A DNA stretch of 64,000 nucleotides from Paragonimus westermani (taxonomy: Eukaryota; Platyhelminthes; Trematoda; Plagiorchiida; Troglotrematidae), in NCBI GenBank assembly GCA_008508345.1, contig QNGE01000852.1:152612-216611 (forward strand), read 5' to 3'. Both the position numbers and the translations under genes were made by a program. The notes below the pieces were generated by a model that was not told the origin of the DNA, did not search any database, and saw nothing but the letters and a program-made list of their open reading frames with translations. How positions within the stretch are numbered: position 1 is the first letter of the stretch; the number at the start of each line of letters is the position of its first letter. Positions 12,483 through 24,530 of the stretch are shown piece by piece.

Positions 12483-12807
12483 GCATTGCTTGTGTCAATC
12501 ACCGAATCATAAGAGAGCACAACAGAGTGTTTCATTGTTCTGTGAACTCATCGGTGCGGTAAGGTTAGACAGGTTGAATGGGCTACACGTGCACTGTTAC
12601 CAGAACAGGTCTATCACTTGGGAAGCAGGAACACAAAGCCATAACAGTGCGTTTGTACGATCACACAAACCACACTCATGGTCACTCTGGCTATTAAGCC
12701 TGTTACGTTGGAAACTGCTCACAGTTGCTGTGATTTGTTCAAATCCGTCACTTCACTGTACGGATACTTATTTGTAAGGTTCGAAAATCTTTCTAGTACG
12801 AAGTACT
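12483..12807 (-). repeat. Right arm of 325-bp inverted repeat
   Basis: Reverse complement of 11572-11896, with similarity ending sharply at both sides (after AGTACT on the outer side). I could not identify a convincing target-site duplication flanking the pair; only ACT-like bases, which also belong to the arm ends, are shared. Confidence 0.95.
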
Positions 12808-13240
12808 TGCACATAGATTTTAAATCTTGCACCCCCAAAGAATGGGGCACAGATGGCCTGTGTTTATGCCACGCAAAAAATGATTGAAACTTATTGATTA
12901 AGTAACTGTTCGTGCTGAAACAGACTTTCTTTGGAACAGCTGGTCTACGTAGAATCTTCTCGTTTATCCACAGAAATGATCAAATTATCGGCTACTCAGT
13001 CCCATCGACAACCGCTGGCTAAGAGGTCGATTGTGTTGTGTAACAGATAATCGGATTATGAATCTATAGAAATGTAGACATTTAAAACAATTATTTTCCT
13101 TGAGAAGTTTTATTAGGAATTGACAACCAACGCCTTGAAATGAAACTTATTCTCTTTGTGATCTGCACGTACAGAAACCAATGAGTCCTTAGAGAATGTG
13201 TACACGCACGAGTGTATCGCTGAAGACAAATTATGAGAAC
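12808..13240. other. Intergenic, nothing recognised
   Basis: No gene or repeat recognised between the inverted repeat and the Penelope-like terminal fragment. Confidence 0.5.
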
Positions 13241-13310
13241 GACAAAGTAGCGAACAAGACTTGTCTTCTGTGTTTGATCATCAGGCTAATTACAACACAA
13301 TAAATATGAA
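13241..13310 (+). repeat. Penelope terminal-repeat fragment, inverted to its neighbour
   Basis: The block containing TTACAACACAATAAATATGA matches the sequence immediately 3' of the GIY-YIG region of the plus-strand Penelope-like element at 27930-28003 (CAAATACAACACAATAAGTA there). Here it lies downstream of a minus-strand Penelope-like coding region but points the opposite way. Inverted or partial terminal repeats are known in this element class, so it may be part of the same insertion or a separate remnant. Confidence 0.5.
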
Positions 13311-13383
13311 AACAGTGACTAATGTGAGTCAGATAAACGGTCAATATAGGTTAAGGACGACATGTTTGTTATCAGTTATGTGA

Positions 13384-14650
13384 TCACTGTTCCAAATCAT
13401 GGGCTTGATTGATTGTGGGCCAGAGGAGGTTAAGTGTCCGCACGAACTTCTTCTGAGCGCAGAGGTCAGGGTTACGCAATCGGATGCTGATGGCTTCGGC
13501 AACGGTCAACATTCGAAATCTCACCACTTTTGATCGATTCCTTGGCACTCGATAGACAATCCGAAAAGCATCTTTCTTATTGACAGAATGACTGGAGTCG
13601 GTCAAGTGAGCAACAATCGCGCTTGAAACCGTTTTAGTCACATCAATGTTCAACCACGCAGGATGGTGTTCACGCACTCTGTCCGACAATCGCCTTGTAG
13701 TACGACCAATATATGTTGCTCGACACGAGCAAACAAGTGAGTACACACAATAATTGGTTGTAAAACATGGAAGTTTGTCTTTGAGTTGTGACATGATAAT
13801 GGGTACTGAACGGAAACTGATGCACAATTGAGCGGCAATGTAGGTTGTTTCGACTGACTTTCTTAGCTTTCTGGAGATAACTTCGGCCATAAGATCTCCC
13901 TTGAAATGAAGACTAATAAACGCAAGTTTCTTATTCACAGAGGGTTCCTTCAAGTTTCAACTCTATCGCCTGCATCGTCTTCTGAACGAAACGCATTGAG
14001 TAGCTATTCTACATGAACACTTCTTGTAGAAGTCTAGCTCAGCTTGTAAAGTGTCAGGGGTGCAGATCTTTAACGCTCTACCCGTCAGGCATCTTATGAG
14101 GCTTCGCTTTTGATTTAACGGAACAAAACTGTCGAAGTGTATGTACTGGCCACTCCAAGTCTGTTTTCTGTACACAGTTCGTCGGATTGAACCATCATTT
14201 TTTCTTACTATACCAACATCCAAAAAATTTATTTCACCATTGTTCTCTGACTCTTTGGTGAATTTAACACTGCTATGAGCGGAGTTAAAAACTGCCATAA
14301 CTCTGTCCATGTTAGCGTTCTCGTTGATGATACAAAAAATATCATCAACATGACATTGTCCGGTGACAGGCCAACTAACGATCAAAACTGAGTAGGTATT
14401 CTGTTATGTGAATATTTCGGTCAGCATGTTACCAAGGTGTAAAACTGAAGTAATATCTAATGAGCTGGCAGAAGCCTCAATACGAAACATCTAGGATGGT
14501 TGAACTCATCACAACAATGATCCGAACAGTCCCTTATGGTGATCCACAAGATTCGACAAACAGTGGGTCTGTAAAAGAAACTCAGTCGGGCGTACATCAA
14601 GACTCCCGGATCTCAGTATACGTGAGTTGCCCCTCTGAGAAATCACAACT
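13384..14650 (-). mobile_element. Penelope-like retroelement, degenerate (RT + GIY-YIG)
   Basis: Read on the minus strand, the region opens with a weak reverse transcriptase palm. A SLDV-like motif lies near 14620, a LGNMLTEIFT block resembling the usual GSPL..LAdIF lies near 14410, and the catalytic box reads HVDD (14341-14352, normally YxDD). Next comes the linker with INFLDVGIVRKNDGS and YRKQTWSGQYIHFDSFVPLN, characteristic of Penelope-like elements. A GIY-YIG nuclease follows at about 13660-13750, with VYSLVCSC, TYIGRTTRRLSDRVREH and downstream conserved regions, ending near 13384. Two stops lie within three codons at about 13957-13965 in an otherwise continuous frame, and further stops break the reverse transcriptase. 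The element copies RNA into DNA and nicks target DNA in the nucleus when intact; this copy is dead. Its 5' end is not definable. Confidence 0.85.
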
Positions 14651-16284
14651 ACGGGGTTTACGCAAAGGAACTTAGGGTGGGAGTAAAACTGAAGCTAACA
14701 TTTGCACAACAGTTCCAAATGTTGGTTACTTATCTATGCCGGACTGCTTCACCCTGCCTATGGAGAATGCATTAATCTTACCAGCATTTCAAGAGTAATT
14801 CGAACACTTAATTAAAACCTGAATGTTCATATTCTTCTAGAAAAATTTCGTAATTTTGTGTTCGGCGAATGAAAGCAGTGTCTACTCAGGGAAACCGCCA
14901 TACTTGAAACATTTTGCCGGTTATTTTCAGTCCGTGAACGTCTTACAATCTTCCAAACCAGTCGTAGAAGAAAGATCCGTCCGGGTAAAAGAAAAGCTGA
15001 ACGCGACCACTGAACCCGTGTACCAATGAAGTATGAGGACAGACACCGGCTAACTAATAAAGTCGCTTGAACCGATGAGTAAGTCACCAAATAAGGCGAT
15101 TCACAGGCGACCTTCGTAATGACCTCCGTGCACTGTGAGTTAACCAATTGTCACCCAAAATTTGGTTGACATGCATACATTTTTGTCGTCAGGACATCAA
15201 AGGTATTCTGATGTTTGGCAGAGAGAGTGTGCTGTTGGAAACTGATTTCAGAGACAAGCTTACTTCAAATCACATGGACGGAAGCAGTATGATGTGGCTG
15301 CCCAAAAGCTATCGTCCTATTTCCTTCATCCATTCATTAGACTTGCAAGAAATTTCAAACAAGAATATTACTGTCAGCAAGGTTAGTACCTTTGTCAATA
15401 CAACCTATGTGCCAGTCATCAAAAACCCGAGTGACCGTGGTGAACTCTGGGGTTTTGTAATTTTTTCGATCGATTCTCCAACGTCCTCGGACTAGATCAA
15501 AAGAAATGGACAAGTAAAACGTGCTTGAGTTGCTGCGTTTTGTCAATAATAGTTATCTGTCATTATAATACTTCTAGCCTAACTTTCTTCAAACTAGTCC
15601 AAATGATTACTTTGATCATCCTAGGGATAAAATATTTTGCCGCGGATCTAACGCTAAACCTAACAACTTCATATCTGAATCAGACACCGGATGCTGTCGT
15701 TGTCCCGACATTTTCCTTTTCGAACAGAAAGTTTTCGGTTTGTCTACTTAAATCTGGTTAACGTTGAGGCTTCAAAATGCTTTCATAGCCTTCTGACTAG
15801 ACTCCAAGTAATGAAACGCCAGTTCTGTGTGATGTCAGTTGAGCTCTACCCTCTGTGTCCGCCCTGGTAAAACATGCCAGATCTCTTCCGTTAATCCTAA
15901 TGGAACATACCAGTTGACTCGTACACCTTGGCCTAATTTGCACTGTTCTGTCCATGTAGTCAGGTACATAGGATTCACAGAAAAGTAACAGATTTCAGGA
16001 AACTGACAGTGCTTGTTAACATGTAAATCTGTATTGGGTGGTCTAGTTAAAGTGCGCGCGGCATGAAGCCCAACGGCTCTGCACTAGGGAAATCACATCT
16101 GACAGATAAGATACACAGTAACTGTGCTGGCCACTTGCAGCCTCCTTTAGACAAAATCCGAAGACGCAGGTGGTTCTAGATACCAACTGTCAGTTGACAA
16201 CATTCAAAGGGTCACTTGTAAGTTTGGCAGGTGGGAGAAAACCCATTGATTAGTCGGGGATTTGGTTGATTACGAGTTAAAATT
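14651..16284. other. Intergenic, possible Penelope 5' remnant
   Basis: The N-terminal part of the minus-strand Penelope-like element might extend into 14650-15150, but no motif supports this. No gene is recognised; frames such as 15148-15495 (plus) carry no known domain. Confidence 0.4.
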
Positions 16285-16445
16285 CACTCACACTTGATTG
16301 CATCGTTTGTATCCAAATAGACATTCCAGCCAGCCACTTTCGAAAAGAAGCATTAGACTCGAGTTTCACTCCTGCTGAAGCTCGTCATTAGTGAGTATCC
16401 CTACCGCGGCCGAGATTAGAACTCCGATCACACTACAGGATGGTT
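16285..16445 (-). repeat. tRNA-derived SINE copy, truncated
   Basis: It shares with the copies at 32690-32930 and 33500-33750 the blocks GCCACTTTCGAAAAGA and ACTCGAGTTTCACT, then a pol III B-box-like block on the minus strand (complement of GAGATTAGAACTCC at about 16410-16423). Similarity stops just beyond this box, so the A-box half is missing. Confidence 0.6.
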
Positions 16446-16459
16446 AGCATGGCTTCTAT

Positions 16460-16695
16460 CGAGACGATCGGGTAACCTGGCCACTACTCATAAACGAGTG
16501 ACTGAGCTTTCAGATATGATAGTTTAGTCATGCCTAATTTGAGGTCAGTGACAGAGTGATCAACATGGCTGCCTTGTGCAAACGTGATCGGGATTCCAAT
16601 GCTGGCTCCGTCAAGGATATGAACTACTAACGAGCTCTAACAACAGAGAAACCTGAGCCCAGTATGTTTCCTCCGAATAGGCTGGTTGAAATGTC
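16460..16695 (+). repeat. tRNA-derived SINE copy
   Basis: It starts with ATCGGGTAACCTGG, matching the 5' block of the copies at 8185 and 24520 (minus). It then shows a degraded A box around 16548-16570, a B-box-like GATCGGGATTCCAA at about 16588-16601, and the shared body block AACGAGCTCTAACAACAG near 16629-16645. It lies head-to-head with the minus-strand copy directly upstream. Confidence 0.55.
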
Positions 16696-19600
16696 CATTA
16701 AAATGAGGCTATGGTGAAACGTGAGTGAAGTCCAACTTCAAACATATTTACTGGTGTTCTCCATTGCCCGGTAGGGGTGGGCTGATGTACACAGGGTAAC
16801 CGGAAAAGACCAACAGAACTTAATCCGCACTCCGTAGCTGCTTGTCCCGTGCCACCCCAGTGGCGTTTCCTGAAGTACCTTGTAGTCTGTACATACAATA
16901 TTCCCATAACTGATCGGTTCAAGTTCTTCTCTCAATTTAAGATTAGCCATGACAGACCTCAATGGGTGACCGCCGTGCATATTATTGGCTACCATTTTGG
17001 ACCTCCACGCCATGTAAACCTTAGAGTAGTAAAAGGATCCAGCACGGTAAACACCATATCCATGTCCTCAATTAGATAGCAACCCCCATACGGTACTATC
17101 TCAGTAACCGTAATATCGGTCCATAAAATCTTTTCATGTATATTCTACAAACCTGCGCCAATAAGCGTACACAGAGTACTGAGGAAGAAACCATTCGAGG
17201 GGAAAAACCTACTCAAGAAACATCCCAACGAGAGTTTGAATATTTCTTATCCCAGAATCATGAGGTAAACACTTCTGCTACTTTTGAATTTACCCAGTCT
17301 TTCCAGAAATGGATAGTATTGCGGTTCTGTCAGACGGAATCAAGATTTATAAGGCGTCAACCACGGAGCAAATCATTAAGGTGTGCTGATCCGTATACCT
17401 CATACAAATCACTGCAGCAGCCCAAAAGCCGAACTACTGTCGAGTAGTCAGCCTAAATTGTAGCCACTTCATGAGTTATGTTATTCCACGGCAACCAGAT
17501 TCCCACTAAATGTTCTGTTGAACGTAGGAGGGATGGTTTTCAGGCATGACATGTTGGAAATGTTAAAGTGTATATAGCATTAGAGATTTAGACTTTGCAT
17601 CTGAACTTCTGAAGCTAGTAGCTCAAGTGATGGAGTTGCGATGCGGATTGAAGGCTGTTCCGCAGAAGAAGAAGGAAAACAAGCCACTTTTATTTAAGCT
17701 CTGATAGCCCCTTAAAATAGTGTTTAGGCGACTGGCATTATTTGAAGTATAATCTTTATCGCAAGATCATTCTCACTTTGGCCGTGAGTCCAGACAAAAT
17801 AGTGACTATAGTATCGTAGCGCTGTTCAACAACTCCTGGATTGTGATAATCGTTACTTGATATTTGTCTAGATCTGAACAACCTGACAATATACTATTCC
17901 GTGTCATCTCATTGCCGGACAGCATGGAATACTGGGACGGTATAACATCAGTTAATTTTGTTCACCTTAGCTTTCGATGTGAACGGCATGTAGATTTTAT
18001 TACTGTTTACCTTAACCTGTGATCTTTCGTCATCATATGGTGGTTATGCAATGGTCACAACACACTGTCATGCTAGAGATATTTGACAGTACACTTCTTT
18101 TATGATGGCTATGGTACCTTAAGGTACTATGAACACTTCCCGTATTAATCATGGAATATTTGTCCATTTGGGATTATGTTTTATTAAATATCTTGCCAGA
18201 CTCATGTAAATAGGACTTCATGGACCGAGAATATCCTCATTTTTCTAAAGTGAATGATCCTTACCGAAAAACTGATTGTATGCTCTCCGGAAGGTATTTC
18301 TTGTTCCATGGAGTGCTGTACAGGAAATTCGTAGTAACATATATATATCTACATAGGGCGTACATATTTGATAGAACATTTTACTGCACACAAATGTACA
18401 CATCATGTTTCACATGGTTTTGTTCATATCGACAAAAATGCAACGCCAATACCGACGGTCAGTCACTTGTCAAAAGAGGCGGAATGTATGTGCTGAAAAG
18501 GTAGATCCATCAACAAAAGACTACCGGAATATTCTTTCATTTTCTTGGAGGGATATTAAAACTAGGAGCAATTTCAATCACGATGGAATTCACACACAAA
18601 AATGGGATCAGTTCGCTATCCACAACACGCTTTGTCAGGGTTCCAAAGGTTTGCCGTGAACCTGGTTCTGAAACCCCTTATAACCATGCAGTGTCTGAGC
18701 CATCTGATCAAAAACGGAATTTTCGACAAAAGAAAAATTAAGAGCTGTAAGTAGATGTTTACAACATTAATGGCATACCGTCAGTAATAATTAGGTTTCA
18801 CCTCAGGTAACCATTTTTAGGTCACAAACGAACGTCACATTTCAGAAATCTCTTAAAATTTCCAATCTAACTTGACCACATAAGGGACGCTGTCAAATGT
18901 TAAGGCAATGTTTCAACGGACTTGAAGAAAATGAAGAGGGATTCACCGGAACCGTAGAAGAAGCTTCGGCCGAATGACAGTTTTGCCACACAAATAGTCG
19001 ATAAGACTTACTCAATAAACCTACAAAGATGCGAACTTGCCAAGAATAAATGTGAACGTGATGCGACCGCCATACGAAAGCAGATTAGGTTGTAAGAATT
19101 GCTGTTAAGGTTTAGGCCCTCAAATAAAATCATGGACGAAGTGCTTTGTAAATTTCAGCTCTCACGAGGACGCAACAAACATTTGTTCAATCTGTACCGC
19201 ACTGTGATGGACGAGCATTGGCGGACTAGCCACGCGCATAGGGAAGAAAATATTCGCTACTGCCACGGACGTCCCGGTAAACATCGTTCACGTGACCCTT
19301 GGGGAGTACCCGCCTTTCTTCCAGAAACCGTTCCCGACTCGCTTCTATCTATCACCTTCATTCATTCATCCGATTCCACACGGTTCCACTGAACTCGGTA
19401 TGCTGACCTATAGACACCAAAATATGCAGCGACAGACTAGGCTGTGGAAGGTGAACTGGTGAGTCTCGATCCCATTTAATGTCGCAGAGTGGAATATACG
19501 AACACACTCATTACACGAGATGGTGGTGCCTCAGTTCATGTCAGGGCTGGTGAGCTGCTTACACCGTCAGTTAGTTGGGACAAAAAGACTTGATCCGAGA

Positions 19601-22600
19601 ACATCTGACCTAACCACGAAACCGCTAACCTTTTCGAAGCCGGGTGAGTGAGTGTAGGCAACACGTACAAACGTGAGTAAAGTGTAGGTCAGACAACCGA
19701 TCCGACTTCTTGAAAAAACCACCCGAACGTTGTTTACCAAGAATCCCACGATGAATCGAATTGCATAACTCACCCTGGACCAATGATTGGTCGGCTAGTG
19801 CGCGCCAGTAGCCGTGCCGTAATCTGAAAGTAAACGTCTTATGAAACACGTGGGTGTCGGAAACGTGCGGTCCGAAAGTCGCGAACTGCCCTGGTAATTT
19901 TTGTCCAAGAGTACATATTGAGCATACGTGTCGTGTCAGTGGCACCGAGAGATAAAATTCCGAAGCAAACCATTACCCAGCAAGAGACGCGGTAATATAA
20001 TGACGCGCTTATGTAATCAGGATCAGAATGGGTCTTGGTCAGCTGACTTAAACTTAATGTTTCTTAATGTTCACCCTCAAATTGAAGTTCAACCATCGGT
20101 TTCGTCCATGTTTGGACTCACCAAGTAGGGGCAGACTGAACGGGGGATCACATCAATATCCCTTCGTGTTACGAACCAAAGCTGTTATCCGGTCGAACAC
20201 CAGTTCCGTGAGCATCGCATGTAACTCGTCACTGAAGTTCGAGCCCTTATAACCGTAGCCAGTGCGAAAGTGGCATTTCGAGATGGGCTGTGCCCATTCA
20301 CGTAAAGGGAATGAAAACTAAGTTCAGACTTAATGACCAGAACTTATTCGTGAGTTTGTTTGTATGGAAAATACGTAGCTTTGTCCCATTCGTCTGGAAA
20401 TGTTGTTACCTCTGAACAGTTCTGCATACCGTCTACACCCTTTAGAGAAAATCTGGAATTTTTGAGATTGGTGTCTTGAGTACATATCTGCTGAGTGGTC
20501 GTTGAGTCAGTAGTTAATGTAATGTAAATGTCACTCGCAGTTGATCGCAACTTTCACACCCGGACATATTTTTCAGTCAGCTCTTTTGGAAAAGGAATAC
20601 AAAACCTGAGTTTCGTTCGCCTTAGACACGGCTAATAGTATATATCCTTACCATGACAGTGAAACTCTAGTGCACTGGTTCTTTTCTCGCGGGACTTTCT
20701 GAAAAGCCCACCTGAATCTTTATGCATCTTCAGGCTACCTAATGTCTACAGGTTTGCTCTTCACTTCGAGTCTAACCATTGTGGCCGTAAGTGACAAGAT
20801 AGCAGTCTCGTTTGAAATATCGGGTAGGTATTTTACTTCTTGTCGACGTTGTGAAACATTACTATTTGTTCTAAGAAGTATATTAGTAAGTTTATGTGCC
20901 GATACTTACCACGTCTTGACTGATAATAGCTCACATCCCTTTGTTTTCTGCCTACTTGAGTCCCAGGATAGCTAGCTGACTCTGGCTTGAAGTGTACTGT
21001 GATATGTACCACATTTATACGGTCAACGGAATGTCATTATACGCTTTTTTTGTCACAGTCTGATCAGTCTCCTCCATCTGTCCCTGGTTTACGCCCCGCA
21101 CACACACACGATGGTGGCCTATTGTACATCCCAAGATGCATCAGATTCCAAGTACAGAAGACATTATCGTAGACCACCGCGTCTCTCTCGTGTGTGACAG
21201 TTAACATATCGTCTCGTTCATCAATAAGGTGTATTCTTACATCTAAAAGAAATGAATTATGGATAAATTTAACTTCCTTGGATGTCTCGGAAAGATTGAC
21301 TACAGACAACGGTCACAGAGGTAGTTTGATAGTATCAAACGTCCGTCCCCTATCGAACGACATACATCTATGGTTGTCTGTAAGGTTGTGTCTAATACGA
21401 ATATGAACAGTAGATCACATAGTAAGCAGTGTTTATGTAACTGCACCAACAGGATACTACAGTTTTTATTCTTAATAACTAACATACTCTACCACCTCTT
21501 GTACTAGTATTGGGTAGTTTCTACTCAGGGCTCTTTTAATTCATCCTTTTTATTGCAGAGTTATTTTCTGTTTTTCTCACAAGTAGTGTTGAGCTTCTCC
21601 TGAACTGTTCCTCCTTCTTCACTTTGCTCGGTGCCTTTATGAGCGCCATGCCATACAAATGATTCTTTCCCCAGAAAGTATGCAAATGACGCCGGCTTCG
21701 GAGTTCAGAGACTTGCTCTTTACCCGTCCTGCGAACTGGTCTTACCTGAGTGTTCAGCTAGTTCACCGCAAGCTCCTTATCTCACAACGCGCCCACCTAC
21801 ATGCGTGTTCTAGTCTCCTCCCTTTGACGGTCAAAATGTTAATCCAATTTTTGACTATTGTCTGTAACTTCAAATCAGAAACGAAGCTCATCTTGGTTTA
21901 GAGAATGCAGCTTTTCCTAGGCGCAAAGTTCAGCCATAATCTTCACGTAAGTGATGGTTTACTGACCTGTAATTTATCGTTTGCCTCTGAAGGCCAATAC
22001 TGTCCTGTGCATTATAACCCTCTAGTTGCGATCTCATGTGTAACTGCAACTGGTTGTAGTGCTACTGCATAGTTTCCTGTGGTCTCATGACTAAAGCCGT
22101 GGCACATTTAACTCGATACACAAAACATGTTGGGCGTTCCAGTCTCATGAATTCTGTTGTTCTTATTAAGCACTTTTCCTCTAAATTGGTGTGTGATTCA
22201 AATCGTCATCTCCAGTGAGAAAGACCCAATTTTATGTCTACGTCCTCAAGTGGATCCAGCTACAGTTCTTTATCCGTCAATAAGGGTGTCTTCCGTTCTC
22301 CCCTATCCAAGATTGCGTCTGATCAATCCTGATCCTTTCACTCAAGAAATGAATGAGAAAAACTAATCATCGACATTTTCCATTTATTCGCTGAGGATTT
22401 GACCAAGTATTAATACTCCTGAAGGCCCTCACTTGGTTATGGTTGGCTCCTTCAAATGAGTAAGTCGGTATGTATTAAAATCATGTGTGTGTTCTCATTG
22501 TAATCCAGTCATCCTTGTCATTCTTATCTGCACAATACACAATTGGAAAAGAAATGACCCTGATTGGCGGTCTTGTGCAGGTGAATTGCCAGTAGTTCAG

Positions 22601-23759
22601 GGCGAAATCCTGACCAGTGAAAGTTGACAGACGTGCGTTTGTAACCAGAGTGTTTGTGTGATCATCGGGATCAGAAAATTAACGGTCAAGGGTATCATTA
22701 CCGTATGGGTCAAAATCGTATTTTAGCAAACACTGTCTGGTCTATCATCTGAAGAAATCCCCAAGGAGAATTTGACGAAAATTGGCCGTATAATAGGAAA
22801 TGAGCTAGCAAACAAGAGATCAGCTAGAGGCAACTGCGCTGTAAGCAAATCCTCATAGGTTAAAATAAATTGATCTCCGAACAGATTCAACAACCATGGA
22901 CGGATTAGGATCTTAAACACCTAAGCCATGCCAAGGAAAAGGAGACTAAAAGTGACATAATCACGGTGCCATTAGAGGTTGCATACGTGTCTGTGTGCGT
23001 GTGCACGAAGGAATGCAGGCCTTGCAACCAGAAACGAGGTGTCAGGTGTCAGGAGTGAAGTCAAAGCATCGCGGAATTTAGAGCACAGAGATTTATCCAA
23101 ACCTAGACTGAACGGTTGGAGTTGAAAAGGCATATAAGCAGCAACACTACATGAGTGATTTGCATGAGGTGTCTTACTTCAAGTGTGGACCCACGAACAA
23201 TTATAGCAGTAGAGTGTCCGTTGATGGTGAACAGGCAATAAGGTATATCCGAAGATAACTAAAACAAGAACAGCAATAAAGAATATCAAAACGTTCGACC
23301 ATAATTGAGCCAAGGAGCCAATGGGTCATTGAAACAGAAGAGATAAATCAGTCCTGAAGCGTTTCCAAATAATAAGGAAGTAATGCGAGATCGATAGAGA
23401 TAAATAGACGGGTGGAAATGGTCTGTCAAAGTAGCCGCGTATAAAACAAAGACGCACCTCAACACGGTAACAATTGCGATTAACTTGGACATGGGGGCTA
23501 GTACAGTTTCCCAGGGGGCGGATAGTCGTAAGCATGATGAAATTAAAAACAAACCTCGATAAGTCTAAAAAATGACCCGAATGTAGCATATAAGTTAGTT
23601 ACTGGAAAAATTACTTGATTTTGATCCCCCGTAAACTCCTGAGAAGACGATTAGAGGCACTGAGGCAATGTGAACAGCAGTTCCCATAATGTACGTGGGT
23701 GACATCGTGGTGGAATAGGTTTTAGGGGTTAAGAAATTTCGCGCCGCAAACTTTTGTTA
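16696..23759. other. Long intergenic stretch, nothing recognised
   Basis: Seven kilobases without a gene I can support. All open frames are short, and none shows a family motif. Frames at 16738-17013 (minus), 17136-17447 (plus), 19099-19392 (plus) and 19625-19945 (minus) were inspected and rejected. A short CA run lies at about 21101-21110. Unrecognised old repeats are likely. Confidence 0.45.
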
Positions 23760-24335
23760 ATCAGTATTCTGGAAAGTTTTTCACCGTCGGTGGAGCCACC
23801 GTCCACCTGCTAACGCGCGTGAAGCGAAGCGTGTATCCGACTTTTGGCCGTTGTTCAAGACTTGTCTGTTCATGGTTGGCGTCGTTTACACAGCGTGCCT
23901 TCAGCTTCAAAGTTGTCTCGCCTGGTTGCTAGCCTGTTCATTCGAGCCGGTTCCGAGGCAGGTTCGAGTTGCGACTCTCTTGGACGGGCTTGATGGCATC
24001 GATCAGCTAAGGTGGGTGGACGTAACCACTGATCCGCTCGGCACAGCAGCCATACAGCCGGGTATTACTCCGTCCAAAACCGATCACTACAGACTTTGAT
24101 TGTAACAACACAACCGTTCTGGAGGCCTGATTGTCTCGGTGGTGCACCGCTCCACCGGCCGACCGTGCCATGCTGCCGAGCTGATCAGCCAATTTGTCTG
24201 TTGGGTGAGAAAGCGAAATGTCGGACGTGTTTTTACGTTACACGAATGCATCGACGTGTGGAGGTTTCCAAGCGCGTATCAATCACCCAGGCGATGAGGC
24301 GAAGTGGTCGCAATGGCTGTTCGCCAGCCCCCTAG
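23760..24335. other. GC-richer block, unidentified
   Basis: By eye this block is clearly richer in G and C than its surroundings and has several CpG dinucleotides. Open frames exist on both strands (23851-24099 plus, 24007-24192 minus), but neither carries a recognisable motif. It may be a young unidentified repeat, an exon or a CpG-rich promoter region. Confidence 0.3.
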
Positions 24336-24364
24336 CTAGCACAACTGCTTTATAGCATATCATA

Positions 24365-24530
24365 GGATCAGCTTTATTGACGCATACTCCGGCCTTGGCT
24401 TAATAAAATCACCGTGTTGACCACTGCTCCCTTGACCTTACATTAGGCACAATCTAGTTATCACACGCAAACACTCAGACAAACAAGTTGGTGAGTAACG
24501 CTGGGGTTACCCGACCACCCGGAAGGGCGC
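24365..24530 (-). repeat. SINE head fragment
   Basis: Read on the minus strand, it starts with a GGGTAACCCCAGCGTTACTC block, runs through the spacer, and reaches an A-box-like block (complement of CCGTGTTGACCACTGCTCCC, about 24411-24430). It is closely similar to 33660-33745, including the shared CACTCAGACA...GGTGAG and CGCTCAGTCA...GGTGAG segments. The body of the SINE is not recognisable beyond this. Confidence 0.55.

Noticed and set aside
11602..12777. Identical 80-residue open frames at 11602-11844 (-) and 12490-12777 (+)
   Set aside because: They are the same DNA read from the two arms of the inverted repeat; no domain or codon signal supports a protein.
17168..17210. CTGAGGA followed by GAAACC near 17176, as a further hammerhead candidate
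   Set aside because: There is no hairpin between the core segments and no similarity to the two related copies.
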